This document shows, in pieces, positions 1-5,764 of a stretch of 6,659 nt of DNA. Each line of letters begins with the position of its first letter. Positions within the stretch are counted from its first letter, which is position 1. The stretch covers positions 1 through 6,659 of the forward strand of contig CBFHAJ010000180.1 in the NCBI GenBank assembly GCA_965653495.1. Reading direction: 5' to 3'. Source of the DNA: AG41 sp965653495. GTDB taxonomy: Bacteria > Gemmatimonadota > Gemmatimonadetes > Gemmatimonadales > GWC2-71-9. The translations under genes were made by a program, and so were the position numbers. The notes under the pieces were generated by a model. That model was not told the origin of the DNA, searched no databases, and saw only the letters and a program-made list of their open reading frames with translations.

Positions 1-348
1 CAGGCCTACAAGGTGATGAACGGCCTGTGGGGGCAAGGGTTGATGTCGCTCGCTAAGGTGATCGTCGTGTTCGACAAGGACGTGAACGTGCAGAACCCGC
101 AGGAGGCGTGGTGGGTGGCGCTGAACCACATGGACCCCGAGCGCGACGTGCGGTTCACCATGGGACCGATCGACGTGCTCGACCACTCCAGTCGCGCGTT
201 CACCTTCGGGTCCAAGATGGGGATCGATGCGACCCGCAAGTGGAAGGAGGAGGGGTTCACGCGGGAGTGGCCGCGGCGGATCGAGATGGATGAAGCGACG
301 CGGTCCAGAGTCGATGCGATGTGGAAGGAGCTGGGGATTGAGCTCTGA
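1..348 (+). CDS. ubiD: UbiD-family prenyl-FMN-dependent decarboxylase, C-terminal fragment
   Basis: The gene is cut by the left edge of the window; frame 1 is open from base 1 to the TGA at 346-348 and gives the last 115 residues of a family whose members are usually about 480-500 residues long. The segment running from KVMNGLWGQG through MSLAKVIVVFDKDVNVQN is the typical C-terminal region of UbiD/MenD-like decarboxylases, which remove the carboxylate from prenylated 4-hydroxybenzoate or a prenylated dihydroxynaphthoate using the prenylated FMN made by UbiX. The catalytic Glu-Arg-Glu residues would lie upstream and cannot be checked. ubiA and ubiX follow on the same strand, which supports a quinone-biosynthesis role over a catabolic aromatic-acid decarboxylase. 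The exact substrate (ubiquinone or futalosine-type menaquinone, i.e. MqnL) is inferred. Family assignment is firm. Confidence 0.93.
   Translation, partial: QAYKVMNGLWGQGLMSLAKVIVVFDKDVNVQNPQEAWWVALNHMDPERDVRFTMGPIDVLDHSSRAFTFGSKMGIDATRKWKEEGFTREWPRRIEMDEATRSRVDAMWKELGIEL
325..330 (+). promoter_or_regulatory. Strong Shine-Dalgarno-like AAGGAG inside the ubiD end
   Basis: AAGGAG stands 7 bases before an in-frame TTG at 338-340 that could open the ubiA frame and overlap the ubiD stop. If used, it would add 27 residues rich in Gly, Ser and Arg before the conserved UbiA start. I prefer the GTG at 419, where homology begins, so this may be a chance match (it encodes Lys-Glu in UbiD) or a true coupling site. 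Confidence 0.3.
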
Positions 349-418
349 CGGCGGCGGTCAGACGGTCGGGCGGACCGGCGGACGGGAAGGCCAGACCTTC
401 GCTGGTGAGAGCCTCCAG

Positions 419-1267
419 GTGCGCTACGTCAATTTCGTCAAACTGCCGCACACCGTGTTCGCACTCCCGTTCGCGCTGTTGGGCATGCTGGTGGCGTCGC
501 GCGAGACGGCGCTCACGTGGCGCGTCGTCGCGCTGGTGGTGCTCGCGTTCACGTGCGCCCGCTTCGTCGCGCTGGGATTCAATCGCATCGCCGATCGCGA
601 GCTCGATGCGCGCAATCCGCGCACCCGGTCACGCGAGCTGCCCGCCGGACGACTCTCGCTCGCGCAGGCGTGGATCGCGGTGACGCTGGCGGCGGCGCTG
701 TTCCTCTGGACTGCGTGGGTACTGAACCCGCTGTGCCTCGCACTCGCGCCGCCCGCCCTGGTCTTTATTTCCGCGTACAGCTACGCCAAGCGCTTCACGA
801 TCTGGTCGCACCTGTGGCTCGGCCTCGCCGACGGGATCGCGACGCCGGCGGGATATCTCGCGGTGACGGGGCGGTGGAGCGCGCCGTGGTGGCTCTTGCC
901 CGTGGGCGCACTCGCCGTGGCGCTCTGGGTGGGCGGGTTTGACGTGTTCTACGCGCTGCAGGATGAAGCGTTCGATCGCGCCGAGCGGCTGGAATCGCTG
1001 GTGGTGCGACTGGGGCAGAGGAGGGCGATCGCAACTGCCAAGGTGCTGCACGGACTCGCGCTCATCGTCCTGGTCGCGTTCGGCGTGGGCGCGGGACTGG
1101 GGGTCGCCTATTATGCCGGCGTCACCTGCGGGGCGCTCTTGATCGCCTGGGAGCACCGGCTGGTGAGGCCCGGCGACCTGAGCCGCCTCAATGCGGCGTT
1201 CTTCACGATGAACGGGATCGTGAGCATCGTCGTTTTCCTGGGCGCGTTGGTGGATCGGGTGCTGTGA
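419..1267 (+). CDS. ubiA: UbiA-family prenyltransferase (MqnP-like 4-hydroxybenzoate/naphthoate polyprenyltransferase)
   Basis: This inner-membrane enzyme transfers a polyprenyl chain from polyprenyl diphosphate to an aromatic acid on the way to ubiquinone or menaquinone. Started at GTG 419 it has 282 residues, normal for the family. It opens with VNFVKLPHTVFALPFALLG, the usual first helix. The first Asp-rich motif is N55-x3-D59-x3-D63 followed by R65, N66 and R68; the second is D175, Y178, D182 and D186 (DVFYALQDEAFD). Both bind Mg-diphosphate. About eight or nine hydrophobic helices are visible. GTG 419 was chosen because homology starts there; GGTGAG at 404-409 is a modest ribosome-binding site. 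The frame is open further upstream (ATG at 227), but that part is a shadow of ubiD. Flanking ubiD and ubiX genes support quinone synthesis. The HTVFALPFA start resembles the MqnP-like subgroup of the futalosine pathway; that detail is inferred. Confidence 0.93.
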   Translation: MRYVNFVKLPHTVFALPFALLGMLVASRETALTWRVVALVVLAFTCARFVALGFNRIADRELDARNPRTRSRELPAGRLSLAQAWIAVTLAAALFLWTAWVLNPLCLALAPPALVFISAYSYAKRFTIWSHLWLGLADGIATPAGYLAVTGRWSAPWWLLPVGALAVALWVGGFDVFYALQDEAFDRAERLESLVVRLGQRRAIATAKVLHGLALIVLVAFGVGAGLGVAYYAGVTCGALLIAWEHRLVRPGDLSRLNAAFFTMNGIVSIVVFLGALVDRVL

Positions 1268-1415
1268 AAGGGAGCGGGGAGCGGGGAGCGGTTCCTCCCG
1301 GTGCACCGCGGTCGCCCGCGCGCCGGAGGGTACCGCTCCCTGCTCCCCGCTCCCCGGCACCGCCGCGCCCCCCGGCTCACCCGAAGCGCTCGCCCACGCC
1401 CAACCGTCGGGGGCG
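1268..1415. other. Intergenic region between ubiA and ubiX
   Basis: This 148-base gap is the longest non-coding stretch in the window. Its first 90 bases are filled by the inverted repeat at 1270-1354. The remainder is C-rich with no clear promoter boxes and no good Shine-Dalgarno sequence; GGGGG at 1409-1413 is the only purine run before the probable ubiX start. ORFs crossing it in other frames look like GC-rich shadows. Confidence 0.7.
1270..1354. repeat. Long inverted repeat (cruciform/hairpin) built of 7-base tandem units
   Basis: The left arm (1270-1292) consists of three tandem GGGAGCG units plus GT. The right arm (1332-1354) is its reverse complement. Over 23 positions, 22 pairs are Watson-Crick and one (1283/1341) is G-T. 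The 39-base loop can itself pair: CCTCC at 1294-1298 with GGAGG at 1325-1329. It starts 2 bases after the ubiA stop. There is no T-run after the right arm, so it is not a classical intrinsic terminator. It could be a REP/MITE-like palindromic repeat, an mRNA-stabilising 3' hairpin for ubiD-ubiA, or a leader structure for ubiX. The structure is seen directly; its role is unknown. Confidence 0.85.
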
Positions 1416-2006
1416 CTGATAGCCAAGCCTCCGCTGATCCTCGCCATCACCGGCGCCTCCGGTGCCCCCTACGGCGTGCGGCTGCTCGAGCTGCTCGCCA
1501 CGCACAACGTGCCCACCTGGCTCCTCGTATCGGCGCACGGCTGGCGGCTGCTCGCCGAGGAGTGCGGCATCAAGGACGACCGCGAGCTGAAAAAGGCCAC
1601 GGGCGGCGACTGGACGAGCGTCAGGGTGTTCGACGACAAGGATCGGGGTGCGGAGCCAGCATCGGGCTCGGCCAAGAGCGCCGGGATGGTGGTGTGTCCC
1701 TGCTCGATGGGGACCGTGGCAGCCATCGCGCACGGCACGAGCCGCTCGCTCATCGAGCGCGCCGCTGATGTGACGCTGAAGGAGCGCCGGCCGCTGATTC
1801 TGGTGCCGCGGGAGACGCCGCTGTCGCTCGTACACCTCCGCAACCTGACGCTCGCGACCGAGGCCGGGGCCGTGGTCCTCCCCGCGGCGCCCGGCTTCTA
1901 TCACAAGCCGCAGCAGGTGCGCGATCTGGTGGACTTCGTGGTGCAGCGCGTGTTGGACCACGTGGGGGTGGAGGTGACGCTCGTCAAGCGGTGGCAACCG
2001 GAGTAG
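1416..2006 (+). CDS. ubiX: UbiX-family flavin prenyltransferase
   Basis: The enzyme joins a dimethylallyl group to FMN to make prenylated FMN, the cofactor of UbiD. From CTG 1416 it would have 196 residues, normal for UbiX. Visible family features are the FMN-binding loop TGASGAPYG (residues 12-20), E49, PASGS (81-85), CPCSMGT (94-100), R115 and K122 within IERAADVTLKERRP, R132-E133 in VPRE, Y162 in PGFY and R178 near the C-terminus. These match the phosphate- and FMN-binding and catalytic residues known for the family. The start is the odd point: no ATG, GTG or TTG occurs in frame between the TGA at 1221 and GTG 1476, and that GTG lies after the GASG loop and would delete it. CTG 1416 or CTG 1434 (or ATA 1419) must serve, or a base is wrong upstream. 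CTG 1416 places the loop serine at position 15, as in well-studied UbiX. The end is firm; the start is uncertain. Confidence 0.93.
   Translation: MIAKPPLILAITGASGAPYGVRLLELLATHNVPTWLLVSAHGWRLLAEECGIKDDRELKKATGGDWTSVRVFDDKDRGAEPASGSAKSAGMVVCPCSMGTVAAIAHGTSRSLIERAADVTLKERRPLILVPRETPLSLVHLRNLTLATEAGAVVLPAAPGFYHKPQQVRDLVDFVVQRVLDHVGVEVTLVKRWQPE
2000..2003 (+). promoter_or_regulatory. Ribosome-binding site GGAG at the end of ubiX
   Basis: GGAG overlaps the last sense codons of ubiX and stands 4 bases before GTG 2008. It supports that GTG as the phosphoesterase start and suggests translational coupling to ubiX, although the spacing is on the short side. Confidence 0.45.
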
Positions 2007-2007
2007 C

Positions 2008-2481
2008 GTGCGCCTCGGCGTCATTTCCGACACGCACGGTCTGCTGCGACCCGAGGTGTTCGATGTGTTCAAGGCGGTCGACCACATCCTCCACGCGGGC
2101 GACGTGGGGAAGGCCGAGATCCTGATCGAGCTCGAGGCGCTGGCGCCGGTGACCGCGGTGTACGGTAACGCGGACGGGTCCGAGCTACGCGCCCGCTTGC
2201 GGGAGGTCGCGGAGGTGGAGCTCGACAACTTCGCGATCGTCGTGACCCACGGCGACCAGCTCGGGCACCCCACGCCCGCGGCGCTGCACGCCGCGTTCCC
2301 GAAGGCCGACATCATCGTCTACGGGCACACGCACAAGCCGCTGCTCGAGGTGGTGGACCGGACGGTGACCGTGATCAATCCGGGGGGCGCTGGCCATCCG
2401 CGCTTCGACCTGAAGCCGTCGGTGGGAATCATGGAGCTCGAGGCGGGGATCCCGCCTCGAGCTCGCATCGTCAGGCTCTAG
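2008..2481 (+). CDS. YfcE/MJ0936-type metallophosphoesterase
   Basis: This is a compact cytoplasmic calcineurin-like phosphodiesterase of 157 residues, typical for the family (about 155-185). All metal-site motifs are present in order: D8-x-H10 in SDTHG, G31-D32 in HAGDV, G53-N54-x-D56 in YGNAD, H81 in THGD, and G106-H107-x-H109 in YGHTH. Together they form the two-metal (usually Mn or Ni) centre that hydrolyses phosphodiesters in vitro; physiological substrates of this family are mostly unknown. There is no signal peptide. The GTG start follows the ubiX stop after a single base, with GGAG just upstream, so it is probably co-translated with ubiX. No sequence feature ties it to quinone synthesis, and its place may reflect only operon packing. 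Its TAG stop shares the CTAG with the opposite gene, and its last codons contain a strong hairpin. Confidence 0.93.
   Translation: MRLGVISDTHGLLRPEVFDVFKAVDHILHAGDVGKAEILIELEALAPVTAVYGNADGSELRARLREVAEVELDNFAIVVTHGDQLGHPTPAALHAAFPKADIIVYGHTHKPLLEVVDRTVTVINPGGAGHPRFDLKPSVGIMELEAGIPPRARIVRL
2434..2464 (-). terminator. Perfect 14-bp hairpin at the convergent junction, possible terminator of the minus-strand operon
   Basis: GAGCTCGAGGCGGG at 2434-2447 pairs perfectly with 2451-2464, with a 3-base loop (2448-2450). In the minus-strand transcript it begins 13 bases after the isomerase stop, where an operon-ending stem-loop is expected. In the plus strand it lies within the coding sequence for the end of the phosphoesterase (residues ELEAGIPPRA). 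No U-run follows on either strand, so it would be a U-less terminator or 3' stabiliser. The hairpin is certain as sequence; the function is inferred. Confidence 0.5.
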
Positions 2482-3317
2482 AACTCCAGCTTCTGCACGA
2501 ACGCGCAGTCCTGGCGCGCGTGTGCGAGCGGGTCCTGCTGTCCCTCCTGCTCGACGTAGCACGGCTTGTGGTCGATGTCGGGGATGGCGGCCAGCAGTCG
2601 CTTGAAGTCGACGGTGCCGGTGCCGAGCACGGTGTCGCTCGAGCGATCGGCCACGACGTCCTTCAGATGGAAGCTCCAGTAGCGATCGCGGTAGCGGGCC
2701 AGATAGGCGAACGGGTCGCTGCCGCCCATCACCATGTTGCCGACGTCGAGCTGCAGGCGAACGACCTTGGGATCGGTGCGCTCGACGAACACGTCGTACG
2801 GTATCTTGCCGTCGATCGGCGTCATGTGGTTGGACTCGTTGTGGAACGCGAGCCAGATGCCGGCCTTTCGGGCGACGGCGCCCGCGGTGTTGAAGCGGTC
2901 GGCCCACTGGCGCCAGTCGTCGAGTGTACGGGAGGTCTCGGAACTGAAGCTCGGCACGATGATGTAGTCCTGGCCGAGCTGGTGAGCGGTGGCGAGGCTC
3001 TGCTCCCATCCTTTCAGCAGCACGTCGGGCTCGACGTGTGCTGACGGAGCGCGCAGGCCGAGCTTGTCGAGCGTGGCGCGGACCTGGGCCGGCGTGCGGC
3101 CGAAGTTGCCGAACGACCAGAGCAGCTCGACGTCGCGGTACCCCATGGCGGCTACGGCAGCGAGCGTGCCCTCGGGGTCGCGCTGCATGTCGTCGCGCAC
3201 CGAGTAGAGCTCGAGCCCGATGCGTTTCAGGTGCGCGGCCCGGCGCCCACCAAACCTCCCGAGGGATCCGCCCGCCACCGCGCTCCCCAGGGTCTGGACG
3301 AACGTTCGTCTGTGCAT
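2478..3317 (-). CDS. Tat-exported sugar phosphate isomerase/epimerase-like TIM-barrel protein
   Basis: The 279-residue protein belongs to the xylose isomerase-like TIM-barrel (AP endonuclease 2) superfamily. The N-terminus HRRTFVQTLGSAVAGGSLG is a twin-arginine signal (R3-R4-x-F-V) with a weakly hydrophobic stretch, so a folded, metal-loaded enzyme is probably exported to the periplasm. The barrel starts at IGLELYSVRDDM (33-44), as is typical of this family. Likely metal ligands are E64 or H159/E161 (FHNE), D191 in LDVGN, H217 in SFHLKD and E256 in YVEQEG, in the usual order. The substrate cannot be told; relatives act on inositols, keto-sugars or 3-keto-glycosides. ATG 3317 was chosen because it begins the Tat signal; no good ribosome-binding site precedes it. 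It follows the adaptor gene after 33 bases on the same strand, so may be read with the pump operon, but a functional link is not shown. Confidence 0.9.
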   Translation of the reverse strand: MHRRTFVQTLGSAVAGGSLGRFGGRRAAHLKRIGLELYSVRDDMQRDPEGTLAAVAAMGYRDVELLWSFGNFGRTPAQVRATLDKLGLRAPSAHVEPDVLLKGWEQSLATAHQLGQDYIIVPSFSSETSRTLDDWRQWADRFNTAGAVARKAGIWLAFHNESNHMTPIDGKIPYDVFVERTDPKVVRLQLDVGNMVMGGSDPFAYLARYRDRYWSFHLKDVVADRSSDTVLGTGTVDFKRLLAAIPDIDHKPCYVEQEGQQDPLAHARQDCAFVQKLEF

Positions 3318-3350
3318 GGGCTCAAAGTTGGCGCGCGGAGCGCCGCCGTG

Positions 3351-4457
3351 CTAGGGCTGGGCGGGCGCGGGCTTTGCGGTCCGTTCCACCACCCGCGCCA
3401 TCACCGGCGCACCGGGGAACAGCAGCTCGAGCCCGCCGACGACCACCTGGGAGCCTGCGGTCACCCCGCTCGACACCTCGACGAACCCCGGCGTGCGTAC
3501 GCCGAGGGTCACTTTACGGCGATCCGCCTTCCCGTCGGCCACCACCCACACGAAGCTCGAGCCCTCGGCCGGCACGACCGCTTCCTCGGGGACGACGACC
3601 GCCGCGGGACGCACGGCGGTGACGAGACGGGCCTCGATGAACATGCCCGGTTGCAGCTGCCGTCCGGGGTTGGGGACGCGGGCCTTCACGAGGATGGTCC
3701 GGCCCGGGAGCTGCACGATCGGGTCGACGAAATCCACTTGCCCCGTGAACTCGCGGCCCGGAATCGCGGCCACCCGGAACGTGACCTCCTGACCGGGACG
3801 GAGCTGGTGCGCGAACTTTTCCGGCACCTGGAACGCGGCACGCTGCGGGTTCACGGTGTGCAGGGAGGCGAGCTTGGTATCGGTGGTGGCGTAGTCGCCC
3901 AGGCTCACGTAGCGCTGACCCACGACGCCCGCGAACGGGGCGCGTACGGTGGTGCGCGCCAGGCGCGTGCTTTGCAGCCGGTACTGTGCCTCGGCGCCGC
4001 GGGCGGTCGCCTCGGCGCGCTCCAGGTCGGCCGTCGAGGCGGCGTTCTGACTCACGAGGTCCTTGGTGCGGGCCAGGTCCTGATTGGCGAGATCGCGCTG
4101 CGCCGCGAGCTGCGCGACCTGCGCCGCGAGCTCGGTCGAGTCCACCTGGAACAGGGGCTCGCCCTGATCCACTTCCTGTCCCTCGTGGAACAGGATCGCG
4201 ACGATGCGACCGGCGACCTCGGGCCGCAGGTCGATCGACTGCACCGCTTCGATCTGACCCGTGGCGGCGATCTCGTCGCGCACGGTGTCGGCGCGGGCCA
4301 CCGCCACCTCCACTGGCATCGCGGGAGGGCCGCCCGCGCCGCCACCAGGTCCACCTGTAGCCTTCGGGTCTGCCTTGCCGCGACCGCACGCGAGCACCGT
4401 CGCCACGAGTGTGGCGACCGCGCACAGCGCACCGCGTCCTATGGTTCGTTCGTTCAC
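3351..4457 (-). CDS. RND efflux periplasmic adaptor (membrane fusion protein, HlyD/AcrA family), probable lipoprotein
   Basis: The protein bridges the inner-membrane RND permease and the outer-membrane factor. It has 368 residues. A hydrophobic signal ends at Cys24 (VLAC), a probable though not ideal lipobox. A Gly/Pro-rich linker (35-47) follows, then the first lipoyl half-motif (GRIVAILFHEGQEVDQGEPL, 83-102), a helical hairpin (about 105-168), the second lipoyl half (VRAPFAGVVGQRYVSLGDY, 171-189), the beta-barrel domain (about 200-285) and the membrane-proximal domain (about 288-358). The hairpin tip contains R130-x3-L134-x6-S141, the RLS motif by which AcrA-type adaptors contact TolC-type channels. 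The start is GTG 4457, overlapping the stop of the outer-membrane factor gene as GTGA, with AGGAG 5 bases upstream. Its position after permease and channel is unusual, since adaptors normally come first. The substrate is unknown. Confidence 0.95.
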   Translation of the reverse strand: MNERTIGRGALCAVATLVATVLACGRGKADPKATGGPGGGAGGPPAMPVEVAVARADTVRDEIAATGQIEAVQSIDLRPEVAGRIVAILFHEGQEVDQGEPLFQVDSTELAAQVAQLAAQRDLANQDLARTKDLVSQNAASTADLERAEATARGAEAQYRLQSTRLARTTVRAPFAGVVGQRYVSLGDYATTDTKLASLHTVNPQRAAFQVPEKFAHQLRPGQEVTFRVAAIPGREFTGQVDFVDPIVQLPGRTILVKARVPNPGRQLQPGMFIEARLVTAVRPAAVVVPEEAVVPAEGSSFVWVVADGKADRRKVTLGVRTPGFVEVSSGVTAGSQVVVGGLELLFPGAPVMARVVERTAKPAPAQP

Positions 4458-5764
4458 CGCAGCTCCTGTTCCGGAAACAGCCGCCGGCCAAGGATGGCCT
4501 CCAACCCTGCCAGCGCGAGTCTGGTCGCATAGCGCGCCTGCACGAGCGTCGATTCGGCGTCGTCCAGATCGGATTGCGCCTTGAGGAGGTCGAGGATTGT
4601 GGTCGCCCCGGACCGGTACCGGGTCTGCTGCACGCGGAAACTCTCCCGCGCTACCCGCACGCCCTCAGCCGAGAGATCAGTGCTCGCGCGCGCGGTCGTG
4701 AAGCCGGTGTACGCCGCGGTCACGTCGCGCCGCACCGAACGCTCGGCGGAATCGCGCGCTGCCCGGAAGATGTCGTGGCTCACGCGCGCCTGGCTGATGG
4801 CGGTCTGGCGCTGGAAGTTGTCCCACACCGGCAGCGTCGCCGTCAGCGTGAGCTGCGTGAACTTGGCGCTGGTCGGATAGAACTTGTTGTCGTACCCGAT
4901 CCCGACCCCCGTCAGCGACAGGCGGGGGAGCAGCGTGCCCAGGCGGCCGCGAAACACTGCCGCGGCGGCGCGCTCGTTGGCGCGCGCTACTCGGTAGGCC
5001 GGTCCCTGTTCCGTCGCCTCGTCGACCGCTGCGTCGAGCGTGACGGGCAGCGCGCTGGGCAAGAGGCTGTCGAGCGGGACAGCTTCGACCGCTCCCGCGG
5101 CGCCGATGCGGCTCCCGAGGGTGAGGCGCGCGACCTGCACGGCTGCCTGTTGCTGCAGCAACCCTACCTGCGCCCGGCTGAATTCGAGCCGCAGCTGCAG
5201 CGAATCGGTCTGTACAGCCCCTCCCGAGGCCACGCGCGCCCGTGCCACGGCGAGCTGTTGCTCGGCCCGCTGCACGCGCTCCCGCGCGACCCGCAGCAGC
5301 TCGGCGCCGGCAAGCACGGCGTAGTAGGCCGATTCGGTGAGCAGCGCGGCGCTGAAGCGCGCCTGCAACTCGCCGGCGTGGGCGCCGTCCAGCGCCGCCG
5401 CCGAGCGCCTGAGCTCCGCCACCTTCTGTCCACCCGTGAACAAGTCATACCGCGCCGTCACCTGCGCCGAGACCGCATACGACTCGGGCCTGAGGGTCCC
5501 GAAGTTGAAGAACTGCGGCAGGTTCTTGGTGGCGTCCGTCTCGATAGCCACGGCGGGGAGCAGGAACACCGCAAAGGCGCTGCGCCGCGCCCAGCGCGCG
5601 TTGTCCACCTGACCGAGGGCTGAGACGTAGTTCGGATCGAGCCCCGTGGCCCGGCGCAGCGCCTCGGCGAGAGTCACCGTCGGGAGCGAGTCTTCCGGGC
5701 GAGGAAGGGGGGGCGCCGCGACGCTGGCGGTTTGCAGCTGCAGCACTGCGAGCAGCGCGAGCAT
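4454..5764 (-). CDS. TolC-family outer-membrane efflux factor
   Basis: This is the outer-membrane channel of the tripartite pump, 436 residues from ATG 5764. The first about 17 residues (MLALLAVLQLQTASVAA) form a short signal peptide, odd in lacking a basic residue at its start. The mature part begins with LPTVTLAEALRRA, the classical TolC-family opening helix, and contains two repeated outer-membrane efflux protein domains (roughly residues 30-215 and 235-425). These are rich in long Ala/Arg/Gln helices and have strand segments such as YAVSAQVTARYDLFTGG and LTLTATLPVWDNFQ. The second repeat ends with the RYRSGATTILDLLKAQSDL segment typical of the family. The frame stays open to GTG 5842, which would add 26 residues with extra arginines. 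ATG 5764 is preferred because it overlaps the permease stop as TGATG and has AGAGG 7 bases upstream. There is no lipobox. Confidence 0.95.
   Translation of the reverse strand: MLALLAVLQLQTASVAAPPLPRPEDSLPTVTLAEALRRATGLDPNYVSALGQVDNARWARRSAFAVFLLPAVAIETDATKNLPQFFNFGTLRPESYAVSAQVTARYDLFTGGQKVAELRRSAAALDGAHAGELQARFSAALLTESAYYAVLAGAELLRVARERVQRAEQQLAVARARVASGGAVQTDSLQLRLEFSRAQVGLLQQQAAVQVARLTLGSRIGAAGAVEAVPLDSLLPSALPVTLDAAVDEATEQGPAYRVARANERAAAAVFRGRLGTLLPRLSLTGVGIGYDNKFYPTSAKFTQLTLTATLPVWDNFQRQTAISQARVSHDIFRAARDSAERSVRRDVTAAYTGFTTARASTDLSAEGVRVARESFRVQQTRYRSGATTILDLLKAQSDLDDAESTLVQARYATRLALAGLEAILGRRLFPEQELR
4463..4467 (-). promoter_or_regulatory. Ribosome-binding site AGGAG for the adaptor gene
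   Basis: On the minus strand AGGAG lies within the final codons of the outer-membrane factor gene, 5 bases before GTG 4457. It decides the adaptor start and, with the GTGA overlap, points to translational coupling. Confidence 0.7.

Noticed and set aside
363..377. Small CGGTC/GACCG hairpin in the ubiD-ubiA gap
   Set aside because: A 5-bp stem in low-complexity GC-rich sequence, without other signs of function.
227..418. N-terminal extension of ubiA back to ATG 227
   Set aside because: It overlaps the ubiD coding end by 122 bases in another frame, and the product segment is Arg/Gly-rich shadow sequence.
1270..1354. The inverted repeat as an intrinsic terminator of ubiA
   Set aside because: The arms are very long, the loop is large, and no T-run follows at 1355; a repeat or mRNA-structure element fits better.
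629..1450. Minus-strand open frame opposite ubiA (273 codons)
   Set aside because: It covers a gene with intact UbiA motifs, and its product has no hydrophobic or catalytic pattern.
3330..3344. Small hairpin GGCGC/GCGCC between the adaptor and isomerase genes
   Set aside because: Only 5 bp with a 5-base loop and no proper T-run; expected by chance in such GC-rich DNA, so I do not call a terminator.
3231..4532. Long open frame on the plus strand opposite the adaptor gene (433 codons)
   Set aside because: It is antisense to a well-supported adaptor; its translation is rich in Arg, His and Gly, has no recognisable domain, and arises from the codon bias of GC-rich DNA.
4409..5623. Long open frame on the plus strand opposite the outer-membrane factor gene (404 codons)
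   Set aside because: Low-complexity Arg/Gly/Ala-rich shadow of the TolC-type gene, with no motif of its own.
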